Virus record (IMG/VR): IMGVR_UViG_3300002460_000018 | Location: 1 to 32,277 of that record | Direction: 5' to 3' (one strand) | From: a virus | Length of the DNA: 32,277 nt | Shown: positions 1 through 7,295 of the stretch, piece by piece | Numbering within the stretch: the stretch's first letter is position 1 | Layout of the letters: the number at the start of each line of letters is the position of its first letter | Notes under the pieces: model-generated | The model's database searches: none | Told to the model about the DNA's origin: nothing | What the model saw: the letters and a program-made list of their open reading frames with translations, nothing else | Position numbers and translations under genes: made by a program

Positions 1-66
1 GCTGGAATAGTATTACTCGAGGATTGAGCAGAAGTCTGAGGCGTTGGATTCTGAGAAGAATAAGCA
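1..66. repeat. Left copy of the 66-bp terminal overlap
   Basis: Bases 1-66 are identical to 32212-32277. Removing one copy gives a 32,211-bp circle, and the ejection-type gene that starts at 116 on the minus strand stays in frame across the join. This is what circular assembly of a circularly permuted or circular genome gives. It is not necessarily a physical terminal repeat, because the break lies inside an 87-bp-period repeat. Confidence 0.93.
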
Positions 67-116
67 TTTAAAGCTGCTAAATCTCCTGCTGGAATAGTAT
101 TCTGATTCGGTCTCAT
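1..116 (-). CDS. N-terminus of 533-aa ejection-type virion protein (continues at 32211)
   Basis: The ATG at 116 overlaps the stop of the preceding 215-aa gene (ATGA). This segment encodes the first 38 residues, starting MRPNQNTIPAGDLAALNAYSS, then a Ser/Gln/Pro-rich spacer and the start of a second NTIPAGDLAAL copy. Reading continues in frame from base 32211 into the long reading frame ending at 30726, giving 533 aa in total. The nearest internal ATG at 32102 would drop 75 residues and both repeat copies. Function is discussed under the other half (30726-32277). Confidence 0.85.
   Translation of the reverse strand, partial: MRPNQNTIPAGDLAALNAYSSQNPTPQTSAQSSSNTIP
53..101. repeat. 49-bp direct repeat, copy B (period 87 bp)
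   Basis: Bases 53-101 are identical to 32177-32225. On the closed circle the two copies lie 87 bp apart (29 codons) with a unique 38-bp spacer. Both are in frame in the same gene and encode NTIPAGDLAALNAYSS twice. The contig break falls inside this array, so the true copy number is at least two and may be higher. Confidence 0.9.
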
Positions 117-760
117 TTTACGGGTTTCCATCCTTGTGGCGATCCTGGATCTTTAGTGTAAATCTTTCCACTCGGCGCCTGCAAATTTCCATCGGGGAGT
201 AATATTGCTTTTTGTGTATTTCCTAATGCGCCTCCTGTTATTACACTTGGCACTGTTGGGGCACTTGGATTTAAGGCAGTCATTGCCGATGTAGCTTGAT
301 TCAATGCTTGTTGATACTGTGCTGTAGAAATAAGTCCTAATTTATAATCATGTAAATAAGGAATTAATGCATTCATAGCAGTAGCACTGATACGTGCTTG
401 TTGAGAAGCAGGAACATATTCATTAATCAGTTGTTGATTAGTTGCTGCAGCCGAAGTTTGCGCTGTAGATGCTCCCGTTAAATTTATATTAGCTTGTGTA
501 GCGGCGGGTTGAAGCTGAGCATTCAACATATTTGCATAAGCAGTTGGAAATGCATATCGGCCTTGCGCTAGTGCATTTTGTCCGGCTCCCATTTCTTGCG
601 CAGCTATACCTTGTTGCTGTTGGGGAGCATAGCGCGCTTGAGCTTGTGCAATTTGATTTTTGTACATTTGATTTAATAAGGCATTAGACCCGCCCATTGC
701 TGTAGTAACAATACCACCAGGACCAACTGGCGCATATGAAGGCTGCATTGGTAATCTCAT
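113..760 (-). CDS. Putative internal virion (ejection-type) protein, 215 aa
   Basis: This is an Ala/Gln/Asn-rich protein without a recognised domain. Residues 30-110 are rich in Q, A and Y (IAQAQARYAPQQQQG), and the middle contains a probable helical stretch. It starts at an ATG preceded by GAGGAAA. Its stop overlaps the start of the 533-aa gene by four bases, indicating translational coupling. It is the second of three consecutive genes at the position of P22 genes 7, 20 and 16, whose products are ejected with the DNA. The ejection role is inferred from synteny and composition only. Confidence 0.7.
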   Translation of the reverse strand: MRLPMQPSYAPVGPGGIVTTAMGGSNALLNQMYKNQIAQAQARYAPQQQQGIAAQEMGAGQNALAQGRYAFPTAYANMLNAQLQPAATQANINLTGASTAQTSAAATNQQLINEYVPASQQARISATAMNALIPYLHDYKLGLISTAQYQQALNQATSAMTALNPSAPTVPSVITGGALGNTQKAILLPDGNLQAPSGKIYTKDPGSPQGWKPVK

Positions 761-788
761 TTATTTTTCCTCATGAAAATTTTCATAA

Positions 789-1517
789 TTACCAAGGAAT
801 ATCAGCAGCTAGTGAAGCTAGACCGCCAATCATATTCGCAGTATTGCTTTGATTTCCTTGTGCTTGCCCATATGCTGCCATACCTTGCGCTCCTGCTTCT
901 TGGCCATATAATCCTAATAATGAATTAGCACCCATTAATCCAGTACCCATCATATTTTCTTGCGCATTTCCATATTGTTGATTAATACCAAACGCATTAC
1001 TCATCCAATTTTGCATATCTTGTTGCGATATATTTCCTGCATTTTGTTGCATTTGCATAGCAAGAGGAGTGGATCCCATTAAACCTGCTGCAGAACCCAT
1101 ATTCTGTCCGGATCGCATAGCTTGTTGTTGCATGAATTTTGCATTTGGCGATTCTTGATATTGATTCATTAAATTATTTTGAAATTGAGCTGGATTTTGC
1201 ATGGTTTGCGCCCAATTAGCATAATTACTCATTGCATTTTGACCCATCGTATTATATGGATTTATTGCGTTCGCGCCCATTTGGGCGTATTGACTATATG
1301 CATTTCCTGCGGCTCCATAAGGAGATCCAGAATTTCCAAATATTCCAGATAGAAGATCGCCTATTCCGCCTGTATCACTAAGTACAGATTGCCACCCTGA
1401 TTGACCTCCTGCGCCTGAATTCCCTCCTAATGCGCCTAATTGATTTCCTCCGCCGTACCCTCCGCCGTACCCGCCAGTTCCACCAGGAAACATTTGATTA
1501 TAATAACTAGGATCCAT
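789..1517 (-). CDS. Putative internal virion protein, Gly/Asn/Gln/Met-rich, 242 aa
   Basis: The product has a glycine-rich N-terminus (GGYGGGYGGGN at about residues 14-24), then Asn/Gln/Met-rich sequence with NPYNTMGQNAMSNY near the centre and an AAGLMGSTPL segment at about residue 150. I chose the ATG at 1517, beginning MDPSYYNQMF, because AAGGAA lies just upstream; the longer frame to 1556 adds only a poorly supported extension. Its order (after a small protein in the needle position, before two more A/Q-rich proteins) matches the P22 ejection genes. The family was not identified and the role is inferred. Confidence 0.72.
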   Translation of the reverse strand: MDPSYYNQMFPGGTGGYGGGYGGGNQLGALGGNSGAGGQSGWQSVLSDTGGIGDLLSGIFGNSGSPYGAAGNAYSQYAQMGANAINPYNTMGQNAMSNYANWAQTMQNPAQFQNNLMNQYQESPNAKFMQQQAMRSGQNMGSAAGLMGSTPLAMQMQQNAGNISQQDMQNWMSNAFGINQQYGNAQENMMGTGLMGANSLLGLYGQEAGAQGMAAYGQAQGNQSNTANMIGGLASLAADIPW

Positions 1518-1533
1518 TTTATATTCCTTTTTT

Positions 1534-1797
1534 CTAATAAGATGTCCAAGTACCATTTTTAAAATATTGCGCGGTATTTAATGTAATATTATATATTGTT
1601 TGTCCGTTTTTTGGCGAACTAATTGAATCTCTTTGTGTTGTTGTAAGTATTGGCGGTGTAATTCCAAATTCACTTATATAGTCACTTAAATTTTGATTAA
1701 ACATCGTGAAGAAATTTCTCCATGGATTGCTTAATTTTCCGGAATTTCCTTCAGTAATTGGATCATTTACTGGAAATAAATCTAAACTATTTGCCAT
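1534..1797 (-). CDS. Small virion protein at the P22 tail-needle position, 87 aa
   Basis: The start at 1797 (MANSLDLFPV) has GGAG six bases upstream, inside the end of the gp10-like gene, and only two bases separate the genes. The C-terminal half reads ILTTTQRDSISSPKNGQTIY...YFKNGTW, a short beta-rich motif found at the ends of many phage fibre-like proteins. Position directly after gp4-like and gp10-like genes is where P22 encodes gp26, but at 87 aa it is far shorter than gp26 (233 aa) and shows no coiled-coil needle. It may be a small plug or tail-tip protein. Confidence 0.72.
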   Translation of the reverse strand: MANSLDLFPVNDPITEGNSGKLSNPWRNFFTMFNQNLSDYISEFGITPPILTTTQRDSISSPKNGQTIYNITLNTAQYFKNGTWTSY

Positions 1798-1799
1798 TA

Positions 1800-3914
1800 T
1801 TACTCCGGTAGCTCTGAAACAGCCCAACTAGCACCTAATATGACGAATGGGTAATCATTATAAAATTCAAACTTTGCAACAAATCCTTGACCGCGTGGAA
1901 TTACTCCAAGCTTTCTCCAAAGTGTTCTAAATTTTCTTTCGCCCGTTTGTCCCATAGGCGCTTTTACACTATATCCATAAGATTGGCCGCCGTCTTTAGA
2001 TATTGATAAGAATACAAATAAATTGGCAGCGTTCTGTCCTAATGAATCGGTCTCAGCCAATAATTCCTCACCTGATTCAGTTAAAATTTCTTCTTCATTT
2101 TCAGTAAAAATCGGATTATCTATCAGTTGAGTCGATAAATTAGCTACGTGACCTTGTAATAAATCAAGTTGCAATCTATCAATGCGCAATCTTTGATAAC
2201 CAGGAGGAACGAATGATCTTGTTATTCTAATTCTTTTAATTCTTTGATCATCGTTTGTATAAGTATTGACATCTAAAATATACATGGTAGAAGCACTATA
2301 ACTTCCGACAAAATTCTTTCCATTAAAATATCCAAGTGTTTGCGCAGGGTGTCTGTTCCCAGTTAATATTTCTTCTTCGTGCCAATATTTTGTAATGTCA
2401 TTTGTAGGATCAGAATGTGAAACATTATAAACAAAAGTATGATCAGAAGTTGTGAAATTCATTCTATAAAAAATAATACCATTTTCTTTAATTAAAAATG
2501 ATCGGCAATCTGAAATGCCTGTAGAAGCTGCAAAACGAGCTAACGTATAATCTAATGCGCGAGTAGAAGACTCCATTGCTTGCGAGCCTACTACCATCAT
2601 TACAGAGCCTAATCCATTTCTATCTTGAGATAGGAAAAATAATCTATCAAAATCTACTGCTATGCTTCCGATTGCAGCGCATCCATATTCAATTAATAAT
2701 GAATTATTTCTTCGAAATGGTAGGTTAGTTCCAACACCTGCATTTTCCCAAATCTCTGTAAAATATTCTGAAAAGAAAAATATTCTTCTATGTAAAGTTC
2801 GACAAGCAACAATAGTACCGGGATGGCTAATAACTTCACCTTGTTGCAACTGCCCGTTATTTGTAAATGTACCTGTCCCACCTAACACAGATGTGATAGC
2901 AACGCCACCATTAGTGGCTGAAACCGTTATCGTTGTTAAATCAACTATTGATTGAATATAAAACGTATCGGTTATATTAAATTCTACCGGTAATGCTTTA
3001 TTTGCAACACTCCCATTTCCGCCAGCTACAGATGTTATTGCAACACCACCATAGGTCGCCGAAACTGTAATGGTTGTTGGATTAACTACTGATTGAACAT
3101 AAAATGTATCGGTAATATTAAATTCAATAGGTATCGCGCCGCCTGAAAAAATAATAGGAGTTCCAACTTGATAATCCGCAATTGTAACTCCTGCACCATA
3201 GGTTAAAACTACATCTGCCACACCTGCTGCCATCGTGAAAGTGGCATCAGTATTTCCTGGATCTGAAAAAAGAATAGGTGTGCCTACTTGATAATTAGAA
3301 GTTGATACACCAGTTGGAAAAGTTAAAAGTAAATCAGAAGAAGCTGCGGATATTGTAAATGCAGTTTGAGTAATAATAGAGGTTGCATCAGCGCCCCAAA
3401 TTAATCCTTGATTCAAAGATGATAATTGAAATTGATTTGTCGTGCCATCTGGAACGACAAAGAAATTATCAAGTGTGCAAACATCAAGTGGTATGGTAGG
3501 AAATGCAGGATCCGTTATTTGTGTAAATAATGAAGTGGTTGTATCCCAAATATATCCTGATACACCGTCAACAAATATAATCTGAAATGAATTTGCATCA
3601 ATTCCAACATATCCGTCAGTCGTAGTTAGCGTTCCTATTTGAATTAATATTTCATTTGTATCTAATCGAAATACACCACTTCCCACTACAAAATACATAA
3701 AACCTAATAATACATATTGCGCTCTAAAACCTTCTGTTTGAGAGCCAAATGTAAAATGGGCATTAATTAATCCTGACGTCCATAATAGAGATTTAGGTTT
3801 TTTACCTAAAGGATCATTATACTCAAACATATTGACGGTGCGTTCAGCATCAATAGACGAAATACGCTGATTATTATAGCTTCCGACGATTTCAAAATTT
3901 TGGGTTTTTATCAT
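1800..3914 (-). CDS. P22 gp10-like packaged-DNA stabilisation protein with an inserted repeat domain, 704 aa
   Basis: The N-terminus (NNQRISSIDAERTVNMFEY) and the FFVVPDGTTNQF and RRIFFFSEYFTEIWENAG segments match the layout of P22 gp10-type head-completion proteins, beta-propellers that plug the portal after packaging. P22 gp10 is about 470 aa. The excess here is mostly an insert at residues 184-352 built of two internal duplications, plus a short acidic LTE-rich loop at 603-622. It lies directly downstream of the gp4-like gene, as in P22. Family assignment rests on motifs and synteny. Confidence 0.82.
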   Translation of the reverse strand: MIKTQNFEIVGSYNNQRISSIDAERTVNMFEYNDPLGKKPKSLLWTSGLINAHFTFGSQTEGFRAQYVLLGFMYFVVGSGVFRLDTNEILIQIGTLTTTDGYVGIDANSFQIIFVDGVSGYIWDTTTSLFTQITDPAFPTIPLDVCTLDNFFVVPDGTTNQFQLSSLNQGLIWGADATSIITQTAFTISAASSDLLLTFPTGVSTSNYQVGTPILFSDPGNTDATFTMAAGVADVVLTYGAGVTIADYQVGTPIIFSGGAIPIEFNITDTFYVQSVVNPTTITVSATYGGVAITSVAGGNGSVANKALPVEFNITDTFYIQSIVDLTTITVSATNGGVAITSVLGGTGTFTNNGQLQQGEVISHPGTIVACRTLHRRIFFFSEYFTEIWENAGVGTNLPFRRNNSLLIEYGCAAIGSIAVDFDRLFFLSQDRNGLGSVMMVVGSQAMESSTRALDYTLARFAASTGISDCRSFLIKENGIIFYRMNFTTSDHTFVYNVSHSDPTNDITKYWHEEEILTGNRHPAQTLGYFNGKNFVGSYSASTMYILDVNTYTNDDQRIKRIRITRSFVPPGYQRLRIDRLQLDLLQGHVANLSTQLIDNPIFTENEEEILTESGEELLAETDSLGQNAANLFVFLSISKDGGQSYGYSVKAPMGQTGERKFRTLWRKLGVIPRGQGFVAKFEFYNDYPFVILGASWAVSELPE
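2880..3332 (-). repeat. Nested internal duplications in the gp10-like gene
   Basis: Two pairs of imperfect coding repeats lie here. Residues 195-217 and 235-257 both end YQVGTPIxFS (3264-3332 and 3144-3212). Residues 265-298 and 312-345 both read NITDTFYxQSxV...TITVSAT.GGVAITSV (3021-3122 and 2880-2981). The DNA copies differ at many third positions, so the duplications are old or conserved as protein. The composition is typical of a beta-rich surface domain. Confidence 0.85.
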
Positions 3915-3926
3915 AATTGAGAAACC

Positions 3927-4667
3927 CTATGAGAAAACAAATATATTTTGCCAATAGAAAGGATCAGGATTACTCATGACTGAAGAAGGTCTAATGCTTA
4001 AATCTGTTTCATTGGTATTTTTCCAAATCTGCATATATTCTTGATACTCATCTTCCATTTGAACAGTCCAGTTTGCCGATGGGTAATAACCGCAAAATTT
4101 GCGCGCTACCGCGTATTTTAATAAGCCGTATGCATTAGGAGGTAGTTGCCCAATTGTGTCCTGCTGCCCCACTGAATTCATCATAAGCTTCATTTGAAGC
4201 GAACATGTGTATGTTTGATCTGGAACAGGATATACATTCACAAATGATTGTGTTGCTTGCTTATTTAAAAAGATCATTTGTGGACGTGTTGTTAAATTCG
4301 ATTGACGTGTAACTTCATAAAATTCAGCTTTGCTAATAATTCGAAGTGGATAAATTAACTGAGTGGGACCAGTTGTCGGTACATTGTAATTTGCAAATGT
4401 TAAATCAATTACTCGATCAGCTGTAATATCTGCGCTTACTATATCGGAAATAGAATAAATTTGTTGTCCAACTACAAAATCAAATTCAACTGTCGTTAAA
4501 TAGGGAATATAAATTGAATCAGAATTCCATTTATCTAATAGTTCATTAATTATATCTAAGCCCGTTGTGAGCATGAAAGCATCTGGCGTTTCGTTTGTTC
4601 CCAATTCTCCCACCAAGTAGAGAGCATTTACAATGACGTCATTTGTTGTACGAATAATTTGAGTCAT
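3927..4667 (-). CDS. P22 gp4-like head-to-tail adaptor, 246 aa
   Basis: The protein opens with a helical segment (DVIVNALYLVGELG...LDIINELLDKWNSDSI), then beta strands, then GLLKYAVARKFCGYY and EYQEYMQIWKNTN helices. The pattern RTTNDVI...ALYLVGELG plus LL.KWN is characteristic of the P22 gp4 tail-accessory family, which forms the ring below the portal and closes the head. P22 gp4 is 166 aa, but longer homologues are common. It sits between coat and the gp10-like gene, as in P22. Confidence 0.8.
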   Translation of the reverse strand: MTQIIRTTNDVIVNALYLVGELGTNETPDAFMLTTGLDIINELLDKWNSDSIYIPYLTTVEFDFVVGQQIYSISDIVSADITADRVIDLTFANYNVPTTGPTQLIYPLRIISKAEFYEVTRQSNLTTRPQMIFLNKQATQSFVNVYPVPDQTYTCSLQMKLMMNSVGQQDTIGQLPPNAYGLLKYAVARKFCGYYPSANWTVQMEDEYQEYMQIWKNTNETDLSIRPSSVMSNPDPFYWQNIFVFS

Positions 4668-4693
4668 TGTTTATGCTCTCCATTTAACGCTAC

Positions 4694-4960
4694 TTACTTA
4701 ACAGGAAAAGCAACTTTATCTAGACCTGCTGTTAGGGATCTAGCATATTCCTGTGCATGTTCACCATTGTTGCACATATAAGCATTAAACTTTTCTGCTT
4801 CTTTTTTTAGCTCTGGTGCTTTACCTGCGAATTTATCTTGAGCATTTTGTACTTTTTTTACAAAATTATCCTTCGCATTATGTTCCGCTTCCAACCGGCG
4901 TTGACGCGCTTGTGCATTTACGTTTTCTTTGCCTTTTAGGCCGTTGTATCTGTCCATCAT
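4694..4960 (-). CDS. Small helical protein of unknown function, 88 aa
   Basis: The preferred start is the ATG-ATG pair at 4960 (MMDRYNGLKGKEN), preceded by GAGGG eight bases upstream. The longer frame to 5014 has no such site. The product is Lys/Glu/Ala-rich and predicted helical (RQRRLEAEHNAKDNFVKKVQNAQDKF), ending AFPVK. It lies between coat and the gp4-like gene and overlaps the preceding small gene by 83 bases in another frame. No family recognised. Confidence 0.65.
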   Translation of the reverse strand: MMDRYNGLKGKENVNAQARQRRLEAEHNAKDNFVKKVQNAQDKFAGKAPELKKEAEKFNAYMCNNGEHAQEYARSLTAGLDKVAFPVK

Positions 4961-5093
4961 TTTCGTTACCCTCAAAGTTATTTTTGCAGCTCGGATGATC
5001 AAACCATTCACCACTATCCGTTAGCTTGTTTCTATCTTCGACTGAAACAACTCGCATTCCTTCAATCTTATTATAAACACACGCTAACGGCAT
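4878..5093 (-). CDS. Small conserved-looking phage protein, 71 aa, overlapping the next gene
   Basis: Starts MPLACVYNKIEGMRVVSVED with AAGG seven bases upstream, ten bases after the coat stop. The N-terminal half contains GMRVVS...LTDSGEWFDHPS, which resembles short proteins encoded near coat genes in other phages. The last 28 codons overlap the following 88-aa gene in another frame and encode a very basic tail (RPKRQRKRK). The tail may be a by-product of the overlap, or the original gene may have ended earlier. Function unknown. Confidence 0.6.
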   Translation of the reverse strand: MPLACVYNKIEGMRVVSVEDRNKLTDSGEWFDHPSCKNNFEGNENDGQIQRPKRQRKRKCTSASTPVGSGT

Positions 5094-5102
5094 ATTCTTT
5101 CC

Positions 5103-6314
5103 TTATGATAAAAGTACAACTGCATATTGTGGATGCCAAGCAAAACCAGTTAACACGTCAATACGCATATAGTTTTGATATCCCAAAATGTCACCTGTTT
5201 GCGTTACAGCTAATGACAATCCAGTTTCAGAATCAATAGCTACACTCGCATAAGGCACTTGTAATTTATACAACGGAGGACAAACGATATCTAATGCACG
5301 ACTTGGATAAGCTACGTTTACATTATGGCTTGTGACCATAGTAACAACAGCATTATTAGGAATTGCATTTGAAACGTTTTGCAGTGGAGAGCTTGTATCG
5401 CTGATAATTGTTGGTGAAACACTAACAGTAATATTTCCAGCACCATCTGAGTTTGCAGCAGCTGTCACTACAAACTGCATATTTTGACCTGTTGAAGCGC
5501 GCGACAGTGGATTAACACTGGTAACGCCTGCAATCGATATCAAATCACCTGGTAGGAAGTAATTAGTAATAGTGAAAGTTGCGCCATCCATTACTAAAGT
5601 ACTGCCCGAACTGACAGCGCCATTAATCAATAATGTATCGGCTTGATATAAACGAGGGCCATCCCCTGCTACGTGGTTTACAATATTTTGCGATTGGAAA
5701 ATATCAAAATAGGATAAGTGACCAATTGCAGATTGACGCACGATATCTTCGTTAAATACAGGCGTGAAGTTATTTAATAGTGCTGATTTCAAACTAGAAC
5801 CATCACGAACCGTCATAGCAAGATAAGCATCAGAGCTAATATTAACGCCTTTTTCGAGCAATTCTGCACCAGCTAAATCAACTGTTGCAAAAGAGTTAAT
5901 AGCAGTACCGGCAGTTCCTGTATACGAATAAAGCGTTTGTTCAGCAGCTACACAAATATCTCTTTCCATTTGAGAGATTATATTTTGAATTGCTGGCTGA
6001 ATAAATAAACGTGAAAAATCTTCGATACGCAGTGTTAAATCTTGAATTGTATAAGCAATCAAAGCATGGTATTGATGCGCAACAGTGATATTTTCAACTG
6101 TTTCAATGATGCTTTGGGGTACCGCAGTTGAACCATCACCAATTACAAATTGATTTTGACGACGAACTTGTAAGGTATCACCAATTTTATAACCTGAATT
6201 ATTGAAGTCATCTTGATAGATTCGCGAACCAGTCATTACGAAAGGTGCGTTGTTTGCAAACATTGCCAAAGCTGTATTTGACACAAGTTGGGTATTAATA
6301 AATTGATTAGGCAT
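5103..6314 (-). CDS. P22 gp5-like major capsid protein, 403 aa
   Basis: This sits directly after the scaffold gene. The N-terminus (NTQLVSNTALAMFANNAPFVMTGSRIY) and then YKIGDTLQVRRQNQFVIGDG, an arrangement typical of HK97-fold coat proteins of the P22 gp5 group, are visible. The region 240-320 (LLINGAVSSGSTLVMDG...ISIAGVTSVNPLSR) probably corresponds to the inserted domain of that group. The ATG at 6314 is preferred over 6329 because GGAG precedes it at normal spacing. P22 gp5 is 430 aa, so length fits. Confidence 0.85.
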   Translation of the reverse strand: MPNQFINTQLVSNTALAMFANNAPFVMTGSRIYQDDFNNSGYKIGDTLQVRRQNQFVIGDGSTAVPQSIIETVENITVAHQYHALIAYTIQDLTLRIEDFSRLFIQPAIQNIISQMERDICVAAEQTLYSYTGTAGTAINSFATVDLAGAELLEKGVNISSDAYLAMTVRDGSSLKSALLNNFTPVFNEDIVRQSAIGHLSYFDIFQSQNIVNHVAGDGPRLYQADTLLINGAVSSGSTLVMDGATFTITNYFLPGDLISIAGVTSVNPLSRASTGQNMQFVVTAAANSDGAGNITVSVSPTIISDTSSPLQNVSNAIPNNAVVTMVTSHNVNVAYPSRALDIVCPPLYKLQVPYASVAIDSETGLSLAVTQTGDILGYQNYMRIDVLTGFAWHPQYAVVLLS

Positions 6315-6364
6315 TACTACACACTCCATAAATTCTGGGGTGGTATAGGAAACCGTTTCCTAAC

Positions 6365-7171
6365 TTATTTCCAGCCACCAGATTTCATTTTCGCCCGTAT
6401 GCTAGATATAGGCGTTTTTTCGTTTACGCCGCCTGAAACTGGAGTTGCCGATGATTTGATATTGCCTATTGGGGCACGTGATTGCGTAATTTTATTCTCG
6501 CCACCACTAATCAGAGCATGCGACAATTTCGCCATTTCTGCTGCTTGATCTACTGGTTGGAGTTTAGAAATACGTTTGAGTTCGTCTGGATTCTTAGCAA
6601 GGTTATACAATACCTCTCCCGCTGATCCCTCACCTTTTTTTGGTAAGGTCAACGCATAATCACGCATGGTTGTAGTCACTGGAAGATCATCACTAAAAAC
6701 TTTCTCGCGAAAGTCAGAATACTTATCTTCCATATTATCCAAATGCTCTTGCAAATTACGATATTGCTTTTGCATATGGTTTGCGCTTTCTGCCTGTCTT
6801 TGTTTTTGTTCCTGCAAATCTCTTTGCTGGAGCGCAAAATTGACAGCTTTTTGTATTGGATCCTCGCCCGAATTCATTCCATCTTGGGAATTCATCATTT
6901 GACCTGAATATGCTTGTTGACCCATTTGGGAGTGCATTGCAGCCATTTGCGACTGTAATTCTCTCATCTCTCTATCGTGTTGACGGCTTTGTTGTTTCAA
7001 CCGTTTTTGCACATATAAAGGATCCGATGGACCATTTGTATTATTAGATGTTCCTAATAAAGTGCCGGGATTATTTATTTCACCTGCAGCTTCAGCTGGC
7101 TCACCTAAACTTTCCAAAACATTTTCAGCATTCAAAGGCTGATTTTCTTCAATGTTATCGGACTCTGACAT
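6365..7171 (-). CDS. Scaffolding protein, 268 aa
   Basis: Located between portal and coat, where P22 encodes gp8. It has an acidic, disordered N-terminus (MSESDNIEENQPLNAENVLESL), a long Gln/Arg/Met-rich helical middle (LKQQSRQHDREMRELQSQM and QQRDLQEQKQRQAESANHMQ) and a short basic C-terminus ending RAKMKSGGWK. An acidic, coiled, basic-ended protein of 250-300 aa is the classic scaffold design; the basic tail would bind coat. GGAG lies ten bases before the ATG. The call is strong by position and character, not by a sequence motif. Confidence 0.78.
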   Translation of the reverse strand: MSESDNIEENQPLNAENVLESLGEPAEAAGEINNPGTLLGTSNNTNGPSDPLYVQKRLKQQSRQHDREMRELQSQMAAMHSQMGQQAYSGQMMNSQDGMNSGEDPIQKAVNFALQQRDLQEQKQRQAESANHMQKQYRNLQEHLDNMEDKYSDFREKVFSDDLPVTTTMRDYALTLPKKGEGSAGEVLYNLAKNPDELKRISKLQPVDQAAEMAKLSHALISGGENKITQSRAPIGNIKSSATPVSGGVNEKTPISSIRAKMKSGGWK

Positions 7172-7248
7172 TAATTTCTTACTCCTGGCATTATATGCCC
7201 CGCAATTTAGGCGTTTGCGTTCGCCCCGAGGAATTCTCGTATTTGGAC

Positions 7249-7295
7249 ATTATAGAGTCTATAGGTATAGCTGATAGTTCTACCGGTAGACTATC
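7249..7295 (-). promoter_or_regulatory. Stem-loop after the portal gene and possible promoter for scaffold/coat
   Basis: The 123-bp gap between portal and scaffold holds a near-perfect inverted repeat at 7273-7295 (GATAGT/ACTATC arms around CTACCGGTAG, one bulged base) touching the portal stop codon. It has no T-run, so it is not a standard terminator. A perfect -10 hexamer TATAAT lies at 7254-7249 on the minus strand, but the best -35 at 17-bp spacing is weak (CTATCA). Together these could raise scaffold and coat relative to portal. Confidence 0.35.

Noticed and set aside
2662-2955. Plus-strand open frame of 97 codons
   Set aside because: Antisense to the gp10-like gene, without a ribosome-binding site; the minus frame has clear protein motifs.
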